64,000 nt of DNA, from NCBI GenBank assembly GCA_030142905.1, contig JASJOG010000072.1, positions 496,001 to 560,000 of the forward strand, in the 5' to 3' direction. Position numbers and translations under genes: made by a program. This DNA comes from Heliopora coerulea. Lineage: Eukaryota > Cnidaria > Anthozoa > Scleralcyonacea > Helioporidae. The notes under the pieces are model-generated. The model was not told the DNA's origin. It ran no database searches and saw nothing but the letters and a program-made list of their open reading frames with translations. Shown here piece after piece: positions 12,301-26,549 of the stretch (within the stretch, counting starts at the first letter, position 1; every line of letters starts with the position of its first letter).

Positions 12301-15300
12301 CTTTCCAAGACATCGTGTTTTCGTTGTAAAGCCTGAACGCTGGCTAAATCGCGGCCATAATCAGCAGAGGACAAAGCAGTGTCTTTCTCAGAAATCCATG
12401 CTTTGGTATCATCAGCATCTCTAAGTTACAAACGTAAGCATGACGTTAGAACGGCTAGCTGAATTGAATTTACGAGAAACGGAAAAAGTTTCTCAGAAAT
12501 ATCCACTCACCGATGGAATTTCTGAATTTCCTGAGCACTTTCCAGTGCCTGTTGCCTCTTCTCGGAAAGTCGCTGGAGTTCTTCCCACCGTTCAGTTAAC
12601 CGTTTGATGATTTCCTGAATCATCTCATACTCACGGCGATGCTCCACTTTCAATTTCTCAGAAATAACTGTCAATTCTTTGATACGGGTTTCAATCGCAC
12701 GCATGTCCTAAAACATGGTCAACGTACTTTTTATTTTATTGACGACCGTTATCGCACGACATACGATATCACGTAGGTAGATGATAAAGGAAAGACTTCC
12801 GTCATTTTCCGTATCTTTCTTAATATTCACGGCAGATTACTCAACCAGTAATTTGTGAAGAATATTCTTTACATAGCAACTATCTATTTTTTTCCCACCT
12901 TCTGGTAATCATCGAATTTCTTCTTTTGGGCTTCCACATGTTCAAAGTCATCACCAACTTCCTCCGACGTCACAACAGCCGCCTGGATAATTGACAAAGT
13001 TAAATATTTTCAGGTCTGTTCTAGTTTCTGTCACGACGATAAACTTTACGCTATCAGCTAGCCAAGGCATTAATTTAGGCATGGTATGGTAAAACTTTAT
13101 TTGACCACGCACACCTCGACAACTTTTGCTCATTTCCACGATGGGCGTCACACATTCATACATACAAGTTTAAAATATTATGAAAAAATGTTCTGTAACT
13201 ACTATAAAATACTATAACGTAACTAATATATATATATATATACACCAACGCCGGGTAATTTTACTCTGGCAAACGCTCGACAGTTTTACTGGCTGAATAG
13301 AAACAGGAATTAAATTATGAAGCAATTCTGTCGTAGGGTTTGCGTTTATTAGTGATAAAAATCTATCCGACGACAGTATGGCCTTTGAAACAGTGAGCCT
13401 ATGGTTACATAGAAAGCCCAACCACAAAGGAGGCATAGGAAACTTCCTCTTCTGCGATTTCTCTTCTTCGTTTTCTACCTTGACAAGTTGCGACAATTAA
13501 AACGCAAGCAACGACACATATTTCGCCATTTCCACCTGTCGAAAGGAGAGGCCTTCGCCTCGCCCTTGGAAAGGCTTTTCTTACCTATTTTTCCATTGCC
13601 TTATTCTGTATGCCTCTGCCAAACGCTCTAACCGTGTACAGCATCGACCGTGTGACCAGTAGGTCAGCTACCGTTGTCTGCTTTAAGAATGAGATCAATT
13701 TCGGAAATTTTCAAGCCTGCACCAGCACTACCGCCTCCAGCATCAACACCATCACTACCATCATCATTTTCATCACTACCGTCACCATCAGAAATACCAC
13801 TGGCAACACTGGACTAGCACCATCATCACCAGCAACTGCACTGGCACAATCACCACAACTGATACTAACAAAACCACAAACCCAACATGAACCACAACCG
13901 CCACCATATACAGGATAAGTTCACCTATTGTCTGCTTTGAGAACGAAATCGATTTCGGAAATTTTCAAACAGCATAGATACCACCGCATGTGAGTACAAG
14001 AACAAATGCGCCAACCAAAGCGCAAAAACTTACTTTATCGTTGATCCACGATTCTATTTCGTGTGCTTCTCGCAGAAGACCATGTCTTTCAATGGACTCC
14101 TCCAACTTCTTCCTTCGCTCGGCACCAGCTTCAAGTAGATCCTGATACTTTTTATCCAGAGCTTCTTGTCTTTGCGTGACAGTGTCAACTTCGCCGATCT
14201 GGTCTAGGATCTCCCGTGACGCTCTCTTAGAATCTATCCTCTTCACATACGCGGCAGGAACAAAGCCTTGACGGTCATTGGTTTCTACTTTCCACCAGTC
14301 CTACACAGAACAATATACACCTATCTTCTCACACCTCCTTCTCAAATTTTGCTTAATTCTCAGGAAACAATACCCTAACCCGTGAATGGTTTATAATGAA
14401 AAAGTAGCGCGTCTCCAAGAATAGAAAGTACTAAACGCAGAAAATTATATAAAAAACACAAACCCAAAATGAATCCTAGTTACCTTGTTTGTAGAGTTCA
14501 AAAGGGTCAGGATGTCGCCTTTGGTCATGGACACTTCTCGCGCTGTTTTCTCCTGGTAGTCATACAAAGCTTCAACACATTCACGATCGCCGAAGTCCTT
14601 CACTGGAGTCACAGTCTGACAGCGTCGAATAGAATAACGTTTAAGGTACAGCATATCGAAAGACGAAATCGACAGGTCGACAAGCCAAGCGACTGATCAG
14701 AATCAGTCAACAACAGCAGCAGCAGCAGCAGCTACAGAGCTAGAAAATACCATACCCAGCACCAGCACTACCACCTCCAGCATCAACACCACCATCGCTA
14801 CCATCATCATTTTCATCACTACCATCACCGGCAGAAATACCACCGGCAACACTGGACTAGCACCATCATCACCAGCAACTGCACTGCCACAGTCACCACA
14901 ACTAGTACCAACAAAACTACAAGCCCAACATGAACCACAGCCGCCACCATACAGGATACGTTCACCTAAACTTAAGAGTCTTGCTTGGATCTGTAAATTG
15001 GCCAATCACAGTCTGCAGGTCACCAAAACTACCACTAGCATTACCACCAGCTCAACCACCACTGACCCGACCGCCACCGATCCAACCGCCTGCGACTCAA
15101 ACACCATCATCTCAACCACCACCAACCCATCCACCAACAACCCACCCACCTCCAACTCACCTACCACCAATAGCATCATCACCATCATCACTACCACCAG
15201 CATACTGCAAAATTTCACCATCATACGGCATGAATTCACCTTACCTTGCAAGTCTTGCTTTGGTCTCTGAGCTGATCGATCACAATCCCATAGGCTTCAA

Positions 15301-18300
15301 GATCAGACATTATGGCATTATGTTTCTTCAACATGGCCTGGGCACTGTCTTCATCTTTCCCGTAATCTGTACTGGTCACCAGAGGTTCTTTCTCAGTCAA
15401 CCACGCCTCTGCCTCAGTGACATCAGCCAAATACTGATAGGAGCGGAGAGAGTCATCCAGGTCATCTTTACGGGAGGCTGCTTTCTCCTAAATATCAGTT
15501 CAAAGTTTAGACATTTTCCTTTGTGGGTTATTTAATTAAACGACTTAATAAGATACCCCACAGTAAGAAATAGAAAATTGTTCGATGTCTTTGTGCTGTA
15601 ATAAAAATGTGAATAACGTCATTTTAACCGAAAAAATGCCTATTTTATAAAAGATATTAGCGTCGAGCCTAGAATACATGCTTCCCCACAATAAGCTAAG
15701 TGAGTGGTCGCAACCATTCGTAACCTAAAGGCTCGCAGTAGTTTGTTTTGCTGTTGTGGTTATGCAAACATCTTTCCCATAGTTTAAAAGGACTTAATAA
15801 GTAACAGTTCTTTTCATAGAAAATCTTTCTTGGAAGAAATATCCCTTTAAAACAAGATTGACACTTGCCTTCAACTGCATCCACTGGGCTTCCAGATCAT
15901 CCATCTTCTGCTTGATCTCTTCGCTGCGGAAATGATCTGGTACAGAGTAAAAAAATATTCCATGTCATTATTAAACTCGACCCCGAACCACCCATATATG
16001 ACTCGTATAAAACTGCACTAATCTCAGTACCTTCTTCGATCATCTTTCTTCCCTCATCCATCACATTGTTGATACGGGCCTCGTGACCGGTCATCTCGGT
16101 CTGTTCATGATAGAAATACATGAAAAACACACATAATACAAAGATAATTCAGAACCGTCCGTACTTAAAATAACAGGAGTAAAAGTTAACGAAATAATAA
16201 ACCGAAAAATTCGACATTCATGATATGCACAAACATAATACAAAGACTGATCAGAGTTTCCACCAGGACGTGTTGGGGGAGGGGATCATCCCTCCTGAAC
16301 GTTACGTGTTTTATTGGGGCTGGATAAAGTGTTAATAGCACAAAATAGATCGTTTCGAAAATGGTGAAGTGTGATTTTTATTGCACATTTAAACTAGATT
16401 CTTCTGAAAATGGTTGAATTTGCACTTCAGCCGATGAGCTTAACAACATAGTCAGTCTGAAGATGATTGCAATAATTCAAATTTTGAGTTTTTAGGATGA
16501 CAGTACAATTCTGATCATGGTTTATTTTATATTTCATATATACACTTAATACAACACATGATTTGTATTTTTTTTCTTTGTTCTCGTTTCGGTATCTTAT
16601 GTTGTTCTATTCTAGATGTCCGATTTATCAGAAACTGTGTGTTGAAGGGTCAATAAATATTTTGAATTTACCCACTAAATACTGGTCTGACACAAGCCTC
16701 TCCCGATATGTGTATATCCAGTTATGAAGTTAAGAAAAAATTCGAGGTGAAGAACAATAAGACCAGATAGTTTTTCTTGGGATGAAATTCTCGAAGCGTG
16801 CATCAATCCCCTTTCTAACGAAAACCCTGGCACTGATTATTGCTTACAATAACTAAAGTACAATTGACGTTATAATGAACTTAATAGAAGTGTACCATCA
16901 ATGCTTGGTGTTTCTTGGACAGGTTTTGGGCCCCAGTGAGATCCTTTCCTAGTTCAAAGAGAACAAACTGTTAAGGACACAACTTTTGACTCTGTCTTTG
17001 CAGAAGTAAGGCCTATCAGCAAATAATAAACGGGACATTATCCTAAAGTAACGGACTAACCTAAGTTTGTGGAAGAAACAACAGGCTCCTTCTCACGGAT
17101 CCATGCTTCCTCGTCTTCAACATCACGGAGAAATTCGTGATATTTTTGAGCATCTTGAAGCTTCTTTTTTCTATTGTTTAAGGGCTCCTAAATTGAAATT
17201 AAAACAAAGTACCGTAACTTACTGCCATTTAAAAGATAAAACACAGAGCGAAAAATGTCATCTTGAGACTTGATATTGAAGTCAAAACAAGAAAAAGACA
17301 AGTTAGAAACGGTAATATTTCGGCTGTATTTCAGAGTCATCATCAACCCAAATGATTTACAAAAGTTCGCTACGTTATATCTATACAACGTATCTTTTAT
17401 AGATACAGCGAAGCGAGCTTTTGTAAATCATTTGGTCTGACGATGAATATGAAATAGAGCCGAAATATTACCGTTTCCAACTTGCCTGTTTCTTGTTTTG
17501 ACTTGAATATCAAGTCACAAGATGACATTTTTCGGTCTGTGTTTTATCCTTTACTTTTTCAAATTGTCCTCTGGTTGTGGTTTTTTACTGTCATTTCGTG
17601 TAGCATTTTTATTTTTTATTCCATTCTATTTACTTTGCCATAATTAATGGCTTGGCGACCGCAACGGCTGACGTCAATTATTGCGGCCCCTCAACCTAAA
17701 GACGCAAACTTACACAAATCACGTTATTTCTACTAAACAGTATACACACATCAATGGTTGTGACTAAACAATACTCAAGGTTACGACTAAATAATACAGG
17801 AGATTGAGATTTAACTAAAAGCAACATACTAATGGTTTGGCCAGATCCAAAGCTATAGGCCCGCAGAGAGGCAACAGGAGGCCCGAGGCGAAGTGGTCAT
17901 CCAGACCCCCCCCCCCCCAACCTTCAGATTATGGCCTATGCGCCAAAAAGAGTTTCATTCGGGATTAAGGCCCTTAAGGCACTTTGAGGAATTCTTAAGA
18001 ATAACGCCTTTACAACCTGAGGCCCCTCAGAGTACGAGGCCCGGGGGCAATCTGCCCCCCTTGTCCCCCCCTGCGGGCCTGCCGAGCTATGTTACATATT
18101 GGACAAACGGTTTTCCAAGTACGCCGGTCATCTATATCGTGAGTGATTTCTAATGCACAGACGTAGTAGTTAAAATAAGAAGGGTCAGCTATTTCAGCAC
18201 GATTTTTTGTTTCCCAACCAACCTTTAACTTTTCGTATCTTTCCATTAAAGCAGCTTTTTTGGCTACTATGGTGGGAGCGTCGAAGTGTTCTTGATCGCA

Positions 18301-21300
18301 GAACAGGTCAGCCTGCGTGGAGCATACATCAACACGTTCCTGCAGAAAACAGAGAAAAATAATCCAGTTATTTCCAACATCGTCTTCCAAACAACAGATA
18401 TTCCGGAAATGATCAATTTTTACTGTTAGATGTTTCTTTTTTAACAATTAAGTCAAGCCGTTGAGATTTGTTTCCACATATAGTATGCGAAAAGGCAGTC
18501 AAGTTACCTGCTTTGTGATGATATCCCCTTCCATTAGTGCGTGTTTCTTCTGAAGCTTTTGTACCCCAGACAGATCCTAAAAATAAGAACACGTTATATG
18601 CACGGAATTCCCTTACAGGTTCGTGGCCTAGATTTTTGAAAGTAATTGTTTTCACTTCATTTGATTCAGGAAGCTTTCTCACTTAAATACCTTTCCTAAT
18701 TCTTCATTTTCTAACTGACTTTCCATTTCCGTAATCCAAATGTCCATATCATCAACACCCCTAAACAGACAGTTATCAAAAATCTGTTAAGAGAAAGTAG
18801 CGTATTTACAGCCCATTTATACTAGCCGACTTCTCTGAAGTATATCTGAGTATAATTGACGCAGAGAAAGAGCTATCAGCATTACCTGTTGAACAGCTGT
18901 TGTTGCTTGGCATCTCTCAATTTATTACCTGTTGTAGAAGAATATTTCAGAATCATCCTCAGAGATACATGAACAGAAATTTTTCACGATAATCTGACGC
19001 TGCCGAAGTCAACTGATAAATGTTGACTCGGGCGGAATTTGAACTCGCATCTTCGGGATACCGGTCCGCCGTCTCTACCTGATGAGCTATCGAGTCCACA
19101 GGGATTGGAGGCGAGTTTTTCGCGACAACTTTACCCTTATCCATGAGAGGTTGTGTAGTGTTTCAATTCTATTTCAGACTCATCCCCAGAGATACACGAA
19201 CAGAAATTTTTCATGACAATCTCGATCGAGTCAACATTTTACAGAACATTAAATTCAACGAAACTGAATTAGAGAATTAAAAATTGGGCGAATAGATCGG
19301 TAGTTTTCACATTCTAGCTAAGTGACAGACCTCCAAATTTAACCTAACTAAAAAAAAGAGTTTCTGAACGAAAATCAGAAATCACTGATGCCCACAACAA
19401 AAATTAGCTACACCAAAGCTTCTGGCAAACAGGGTTATTGACAACTTGTCCCAACCTTTTTTATCAAGGTTCAGTTACCATTAAAAATTTTGACTCGCGC
19501 TCGGTTCAGAATTTCTTTATATTTTGGTTTTATCTTTAGTTTCCGACCAGTTACAAAAAGGGTAGCAATGAGATATATATATATATCATTATAACATTAT
19601 TAATACTACTATTAATATGTTAATAATGATATGACATATATATCTCATTATATCGTTATTAACATATCGCGGCTTCTGCTTAGGTCGCACATAAGTCGAA
19701 CTTGCACCTTAGCTCACCATCTGGGTCGTGGTAGCTCAATGGTTAGAGCGTCTCACCGGTCATCAGAAGGTTGCGGGTTCGATCCCAGTCTGGGACTCAG
19801 AAATTGTTTTTCTGAGGACAGAGCTTAACGAACGTTCATCTATCATTCAAGATATCTCCAAGCTCATAGATTTCCAAAACATATATCATAGAGGATAAAA
19901 AAAGTTGCTCAATTTGGGTAGCATCACGTCGGGTTGGGTAATAAAATGTGAAACTTGTTTATTTTGTAGGGATTCGGTTTGGTCATTATATCCAACCTAA
20001 TGTGCATCTCGACATACCCCAGTCTGGCTGATGAAAAAGATCAAAGTTATTTTACCTTTTTCTTGTGTCTTCTCAAGGAGGTTCTTCCACATTTCATCCA
20101 ACTCCTCCAGTCGTTTTTCGATCACGTCAGACGCATAGTGCTCATTGTTTATCAGCTGTTTCCCTTTATCATGGATGGAATCTATACGGCTTTGGTTGGC
20201 TTGTAATTCAGCATTGAATGCTTCGTGCTTCTGGACTTTTCTTTGAAGATTTGTTGGATCCTGTCGAGTATAAAACAAATAATTAAAATAATTAAAAAAG
20301 ACTTTAACAGTTTGTTTACATGTAATGCCGATCATCACCTTCAGAACGTGCCAAAAATTAAAACATAATGCACAAATGATGAGGTACTTCTGGTATAAAT
20401 GATGCAAAATTCACCTTCCCTGAAACTGTCTTGAATTTTTAAATGCCATCAGGACAAATTCTGGTTTATTTAATGTTGATAAAGCCTATGGTCTGTAAGG
20501 CCTTGAGTAGGAACAATCAATTAGTACACCATATGTGGTAAGTGATTAAAAACTGATCGTGTTAAAAAGTCGTTCGAAAATTCACTAGCCAATTAGAAAC
20601 GCGAAATGATTTTTCCACGCGAGCGAAACCGACTTTTTCATGCTTTTACATCAATAAAGGAAATCTTAATATGCATCTAATAAATGAATCACCACCACAT
20701 GGGAAGTATTTTTTATGTATTTACGCACTCATTGGTTTGAATCAATAATCGAATGAGTATAAAGGCTTTCAATTCATCACCAATTTGTGCTGAAATATAT
20801 GGTAGGTCTGCACTCCTTATGACGTTACTTATGTATTTTTGTTTGTAATCATCCGCTCGGTACCTTCAAGGTCGGTAAAACGATGATGGTTATAATCCAG
20901 TCTCACTGGTACTGAAGCAGCCTACCTTGTAAGACTCGTCAGTGGCAATCTTGAGTTTCTCATTGATCCAGGCTTTGGTTTCATCAGCTTCTTTCTCAAA
21001 CTGCTGTAGCTTACGTGACTCTTCCAACAAAGCACGTTTCTTTTCAGACTTCTCTTGAATCGCCTTGCGTCTGCTCAGAACCTACGGGCAGAACAATACG
21101 GATCAATGTGAAAAAAAACAAATAACCACGCAATGCACTATTTATTTCAGCAACCGCGTTCGTTTGATCACACTGTGTAGATTAACTTACTTCATTTCGC
21201 CTCTCATTAATGTCATCCGAGGCGTAATGTTCTTGTTCAATAAGTTTGGTCGCAGTTTCATCGATGTCCCTAATCTTGTCTTCTTGGGCAGCAAAAGATT

Positions 21301-24300
21301 TGGCAAAATCATCGTGTTTTCTTATTAAAGCATCAACTGTATCAAGGGAATCTCCAACGTCCTCATTGGATAAAATGTTCTAGAGTGAAATTTACCACTG
21401 CTCTTAAAAGTTCAAAATACAAACTTGAAGTGAAAGAAACAATAATGCAATAATATTTCTATTAAAATTCTCTATTTTAGTAAGTAGGTTCATTGATAGA
21501 CCGAAACAAAAAACGATTTAGTCGATGTTGCTTCGATCATAAAAACCGAAAACCGAAAAACTGAAGATTTGGTCAAAGGTCTGCACTTTTGCATTAACAA
21601 ACTGTGATCATATTGAATGAGCAAACTGTTGGTAGCAAGCAACTACCTGAAATATACGAAAAGAAACTTCGACGTTTCGAGCGAAGGCCCTTCTTCAGGA
21701 AGTTAACTTCCTGAAGTTAACTTCCTGAAGTTAACTTCCCGACGAAGGGCCTTCGCTCGAAACGCCGAAGTTTCTTTTCGTATATTTCAGGTAGTTGCTT
21801 CACTCAAAGTTATCGCATCTTGTTATCCTCGACTACCTACACTGGCACCCATTGTTGGGAGCAAGCTCTCTTTGTCAAAATAGAACAATCAAAATTAAAT
21901 GGAAAGAGATTTTACAAAATGGTGCCGAATGACAACTTAACACAATCGAAACTGGTTGGACCCTTTAAACCTGAGGTGCGCAACCTTTCTGGTTCTGCGG
22001 GCCAAATTTCTGAGTTAGAATAGTTGGCGGGTCACCAGTTCTTCCTTTGATCTTCCATTTCCCTCCATGAAGTCGATTGTTCTTTTGCAAAGATGCTGTT
22101 TTTATAACTTAATAAAGTCCCTGCCGTTGAGTTAAGCTAATTAGGGTGCAATATTCGTTATTGGAAAAGCTCCATTCTGACATTTATTACTGATAAAAAT
22201 TTCCAATTTTTAGTACAGAAAATATTCATTTTTCAATTTGCAAGTCCATGCGGGCCTCATAAACGACTGCTTTAAACAATTGACATTTGTGTTTTGATCT
22301 CAGGCCAAGCACTCCCTTCTCTCATATGTCATAATACATCACAAACTATACCTCTTGTTTAATCATTTGGTTTTCCGCATTTTGACAATCACGATAGAAT
22401 AGCTGGAGTTCCAGATTCTGGTCGAGTTCCACTTTGCGTCGTTCCCACAGTTCATATAAGGTGGATTTTTCACCTTCCAGGTTCTCTAGCTGGAAAGAAT
22501 GAAAACAAAAGAGAGTGAATACCGTAGTTTTACAGTATTTGGTTGCAAATCAAGATTATAAAAGTTGGTGAAGTGAAGGAATGATTAAATATAGAGTAAG
22601 ATTCACATGGGAAAACATACCTCTATGAATAACTTGACACTCACCTTTTCTTTGATCTCATCAGCAGCATAATGGTCACCATCAACAAGTTCTTTTCCAG
22701 AAGAGAAGAATTTATCAAAGCCTTCTTCTTGTGCTTCAATATAGCCCTGATTTAGAAAGTTTACAAATCTTATTTTGTCCTCAATACAATGTAATATCAT
22801 ATAGTGCATACCAATTATGCCAACAAACCAACAATCAAATATCAAACATTCAACTCAAGCACTGTTACAATGTTTGAGTAAGTGAGCAACTGATTTAATG
22901 TATCATCAATTGTACAGTTTGAAGTCATGTTGGAATACAAAGTATGGGTGGTAGACTTTACAAATACCAAATACAAAAATAATTACAATGACTTACCTTA
23001 TGCTCTTGATGCCTCTCAATAAGGGTTTCAGCTCCAGCAACATCCTTTGCCAGTTCATCTGATTCAATTAATGTCTTCATCTCAGTAATAAACAGAATGT
23101 GCTCTTTGTAATCTGCAACAAATCTTTGTAAATTGTAGGCATCTTCAAGTCTTATCCGGCGAAGAGTAGACTAAACAAAATTGAAAAACCAGGGAGCCTT
23201 ATTAAATTTTGTCCTTCTTTCTTAAGCACAATAATAAGGATCAATAGTTTTGGGGGAATTTGAAATAGTTCTTGCACAGCTTGTCTTCGAGGTGTTAGTC
23301 ACTACTACTACTACAACCAACACAACTTTCTGTAAGAATTTTGCCAAGCATTTAAACTTAATTGTTGTTGCTGTTGCTGTTTCTGTTGTTGTGATTACTG
23401 TTGTTGTTGCTGGTTGTTTATGTTTATGTTGTTGTTGTTACCGGTATGTCATTATGGTTGTTCTTGAGGTGACTGCTATTCCTTTACTGGTGGTAATGTT
23501 GTTCTTGTTTATGTTGTCTTTGTTGCAAGTACCACTCTAATATAAATACCTTCTTCTTTAAGGTATCCCATGCTTGGATTAACTCCTCTTTCTTTGCATC
23601 AATTTCATCAGCTTGCTCTGGATGACTTTCCTTCAGCTGGTCACATTCACTTCCTAGATTTTGGACCTGACCAGAACAGGAATGAGATTTTCATTAAGGT
23701 TTATATGTGCAGAGTATGAACATAAGAGCAAAGGACAGTTGATCATATTTCTAACTGTGTAAGATGAAGATGGGCATTGACTATAAAATGGGTAGTATTT
23801 CCTCCAAGAAGCTTCAGCATAATATCCCTGCTATGCTAGCCCTTAGATAAGTTAAATATGACTATGCCTTTATTTAACCCACTAATGTGGTGTTTACATG
23901 GAAGCTAGCCAGCCCTCTTAGTAAGGTTAGCCCTTTTCACTGAGATCTCGCCTCCTTGTGATATCCCTGGTAAAATTTGTTTTTGTTTACATGACAGGAG
24001 GGCCAGCCTTCCAAAGGAAGATCTTGCGATTGACTGCTCAAGATTTCACCTAGGAGGACTGGAAGTTCTCTGTGTAAATGCACTCAGAAGTGCTAGCCCT
24101 CCTTAGAGGGTTGGGAAAAATGAATCAACATATGCATGCTACATCCTGCTTGGCTAGAAGGGCAAGAAAGTTCCCATGTAAAGGCAAGGTGAAATTTGGC
24201 CCTCTTACTAGGGCTAATCCTATCAAGATAGATGGCTGCCTCCTTATAAACACTAACATGCAGGCATCCCTTTCTCATCACAACTAACCTTGTCATCCAA

Positions 24301-26466
24301 AGCAACAAGGTCTCTCTCCAAGCCATCGTGTTTTCTTTTCAAAGCATTAACACTTGCCAGATCTTTGCCATAATCATCTGATGACAGAACTGTGTCCTTT
24401 TCAATAATCCACTGGACAGTCTCATTCACCTCTCTGATGGAGAATTTCAACCAAGAAACAATTTATTATGCATGGTTTGCCAAATACGGCTGATAACTAA
24501 ATTTTCCTGTCAGCAAATACAGTGTTACTTATAATTAAGATCTAAGCAATGAATGAATAAGTAAATGAAACGGTATGTTGGTGAATGAGTAAGACTTAAG
24601 GTGGAAGTAAACCTTCCAGAGATTAATGGTTTTCTTATTGGTTTTCTTTTGTTTTTTGGGTTTTTTTTTTTATACAAACATTTCATACTGAAGTTATTGA
24701 TTGTATTAAATGAATGATCTGAATTTGTCTTTGGGAGTCGGGGAAGAAGCAAAGATTCTAAGGAATATATTATTAATATTAATATGGAAAATACTGCACT
24801 AGTTACAGACCTAGCCTGTATAGTATAGTTGTCTGCTTGGATAAATATTTCTGTTTAAATGTTCCATATTTTACCTGTAAAAGCTTTGAACCTCATGAGA
24901 ACTGGACAGCTTTTCACGGCGAGTGATAACTACCTGATACAATTTATCCCAAGCCTCATTCACTTCCTAGAATGTATTTTAAAATTTGCAAAACATAGTA
25001 TGCATGTACTATAATGCTACAGGATAACACAAAAACTAATTATCCAGAAAAAAATGAATACCTTTCTTTTTTCTTGGATGACCTCTATATCAGGATGGCC
25101 TTCAACTTCCAAAGTATCAGCTTGCTGATTGATGTTCTTAATGCGGGTCTCATTTGCATCCAAATCTTTGGCAAAGTCTTCAAGTTTTTTCTGGAGCACC
25201 TCAACATGCTCAAAGTCACGAACAGTTTCTTCTGCTGAAACAATTGCCTCCTATAGTTGCATAGACAGGCAACCGTTCATTACCAAGCTATGTCTATTTC
25301 TCATATAATAAAATTTTTCAGGTTTAATTATTGTTACCAGCTGTTTAATTAGAAGTCTAGTGTTTCACTGACCCGATCTGCAATCCACATCAAAACTTCA
25401 TTGCATTCTCTAATGAAGTAAACCCGCTTTTGGGTAAAAAGCATCATTCTTCCTTTTTCAGCAGACTGGGCCAAAAGTAGTTCCCATAAATACATGAGAT
25501 GGTCCAACCTTTCCTGAAAATAAAATGAGATTATATATTTCAATGCACCTATTCTTTAGAATTCCTAATTACTGAACTTCCAGATATTCATATCAGCATT
25601 CTTTCAAGAATCTTTATCTACACTACTAGCTTTTATAAACAGCTATATACAGTGGAACCCTGCTATAACATGGTTGACAGGATCCACTATGGAGATTGCA
25701 GTATAAGTGAAGCCCGTTATAACGAAACTCATCTTTAATCCAAGCCAAAGTTAAACAAACCCCATGATCAAATTACAGTAGACCTTGTCACATGATATTT
25801 GGAATTTGCAGTTATCTCACCAGAATTCATATCTTTATGTGGAATTGTGCATGGATTAACAATCCATAGTAAGTGTCACTGTGTTCAAATGTTATTTCAG
25901 GTGAGCACAGTAACTGTACTGAGCCAAACAGATTGTTGTTGTTAACATGGTGTTTCCACAACATTTCATTTGCTTTTTCAACCCTTTTTCAACGTTCCTT
26001 CGGCAACAAAGTTTAACATGTGTAACATTAACCTGTGCAAAGGAGTGGTAATGAGAACTTTGGGGTTTATGAATTAACTGCATTATACTGAGTCATGTGT
26101 TATATCAAAGTGTGTTATATTGGAGTTCCACTGTATATAGGTATATAAACAGCCATATATATATATAAACCAAAGGTGAGGACCAGAAAGGTTGCAGTGT
26201 TGGTTTGAAGATGAAGAGTGCTCAATACCATACCAGTAGAGCGAATAAAGAAGTAAAATAGACAAAATTTTTGCTGTCGCTACTCTGAGTTTCACGTGCT
26301 CAGGCGATCATCAGGCAACTGACAGATTATTTAATTATTCACACATTTACAAGTTCACAGATGGTGTTGTGTTACATGTCGGCATGCGCTGAAAAGCTCA
26401 GATCATTTATTTAAGATGTTCTTTTTACGTCCCTTCAAGATTAATAGCTTTTCCTCTAAGCATAAG

Positions 26467-26549
<83 letters not shown>

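Noticed and set aside
14930..15535. Plus-strand 201-codon Pro-rich frame (PPPTHPP)
   Set aside because: It runs antisense through spectrin exon 15245-15487 and owes its bias to the CAC/ACC tract.
19725..19800. A functional tRNA gene in SINE family A
   Set aside because: No proper acceptor stem, and the same head with the same body recurs three more times.
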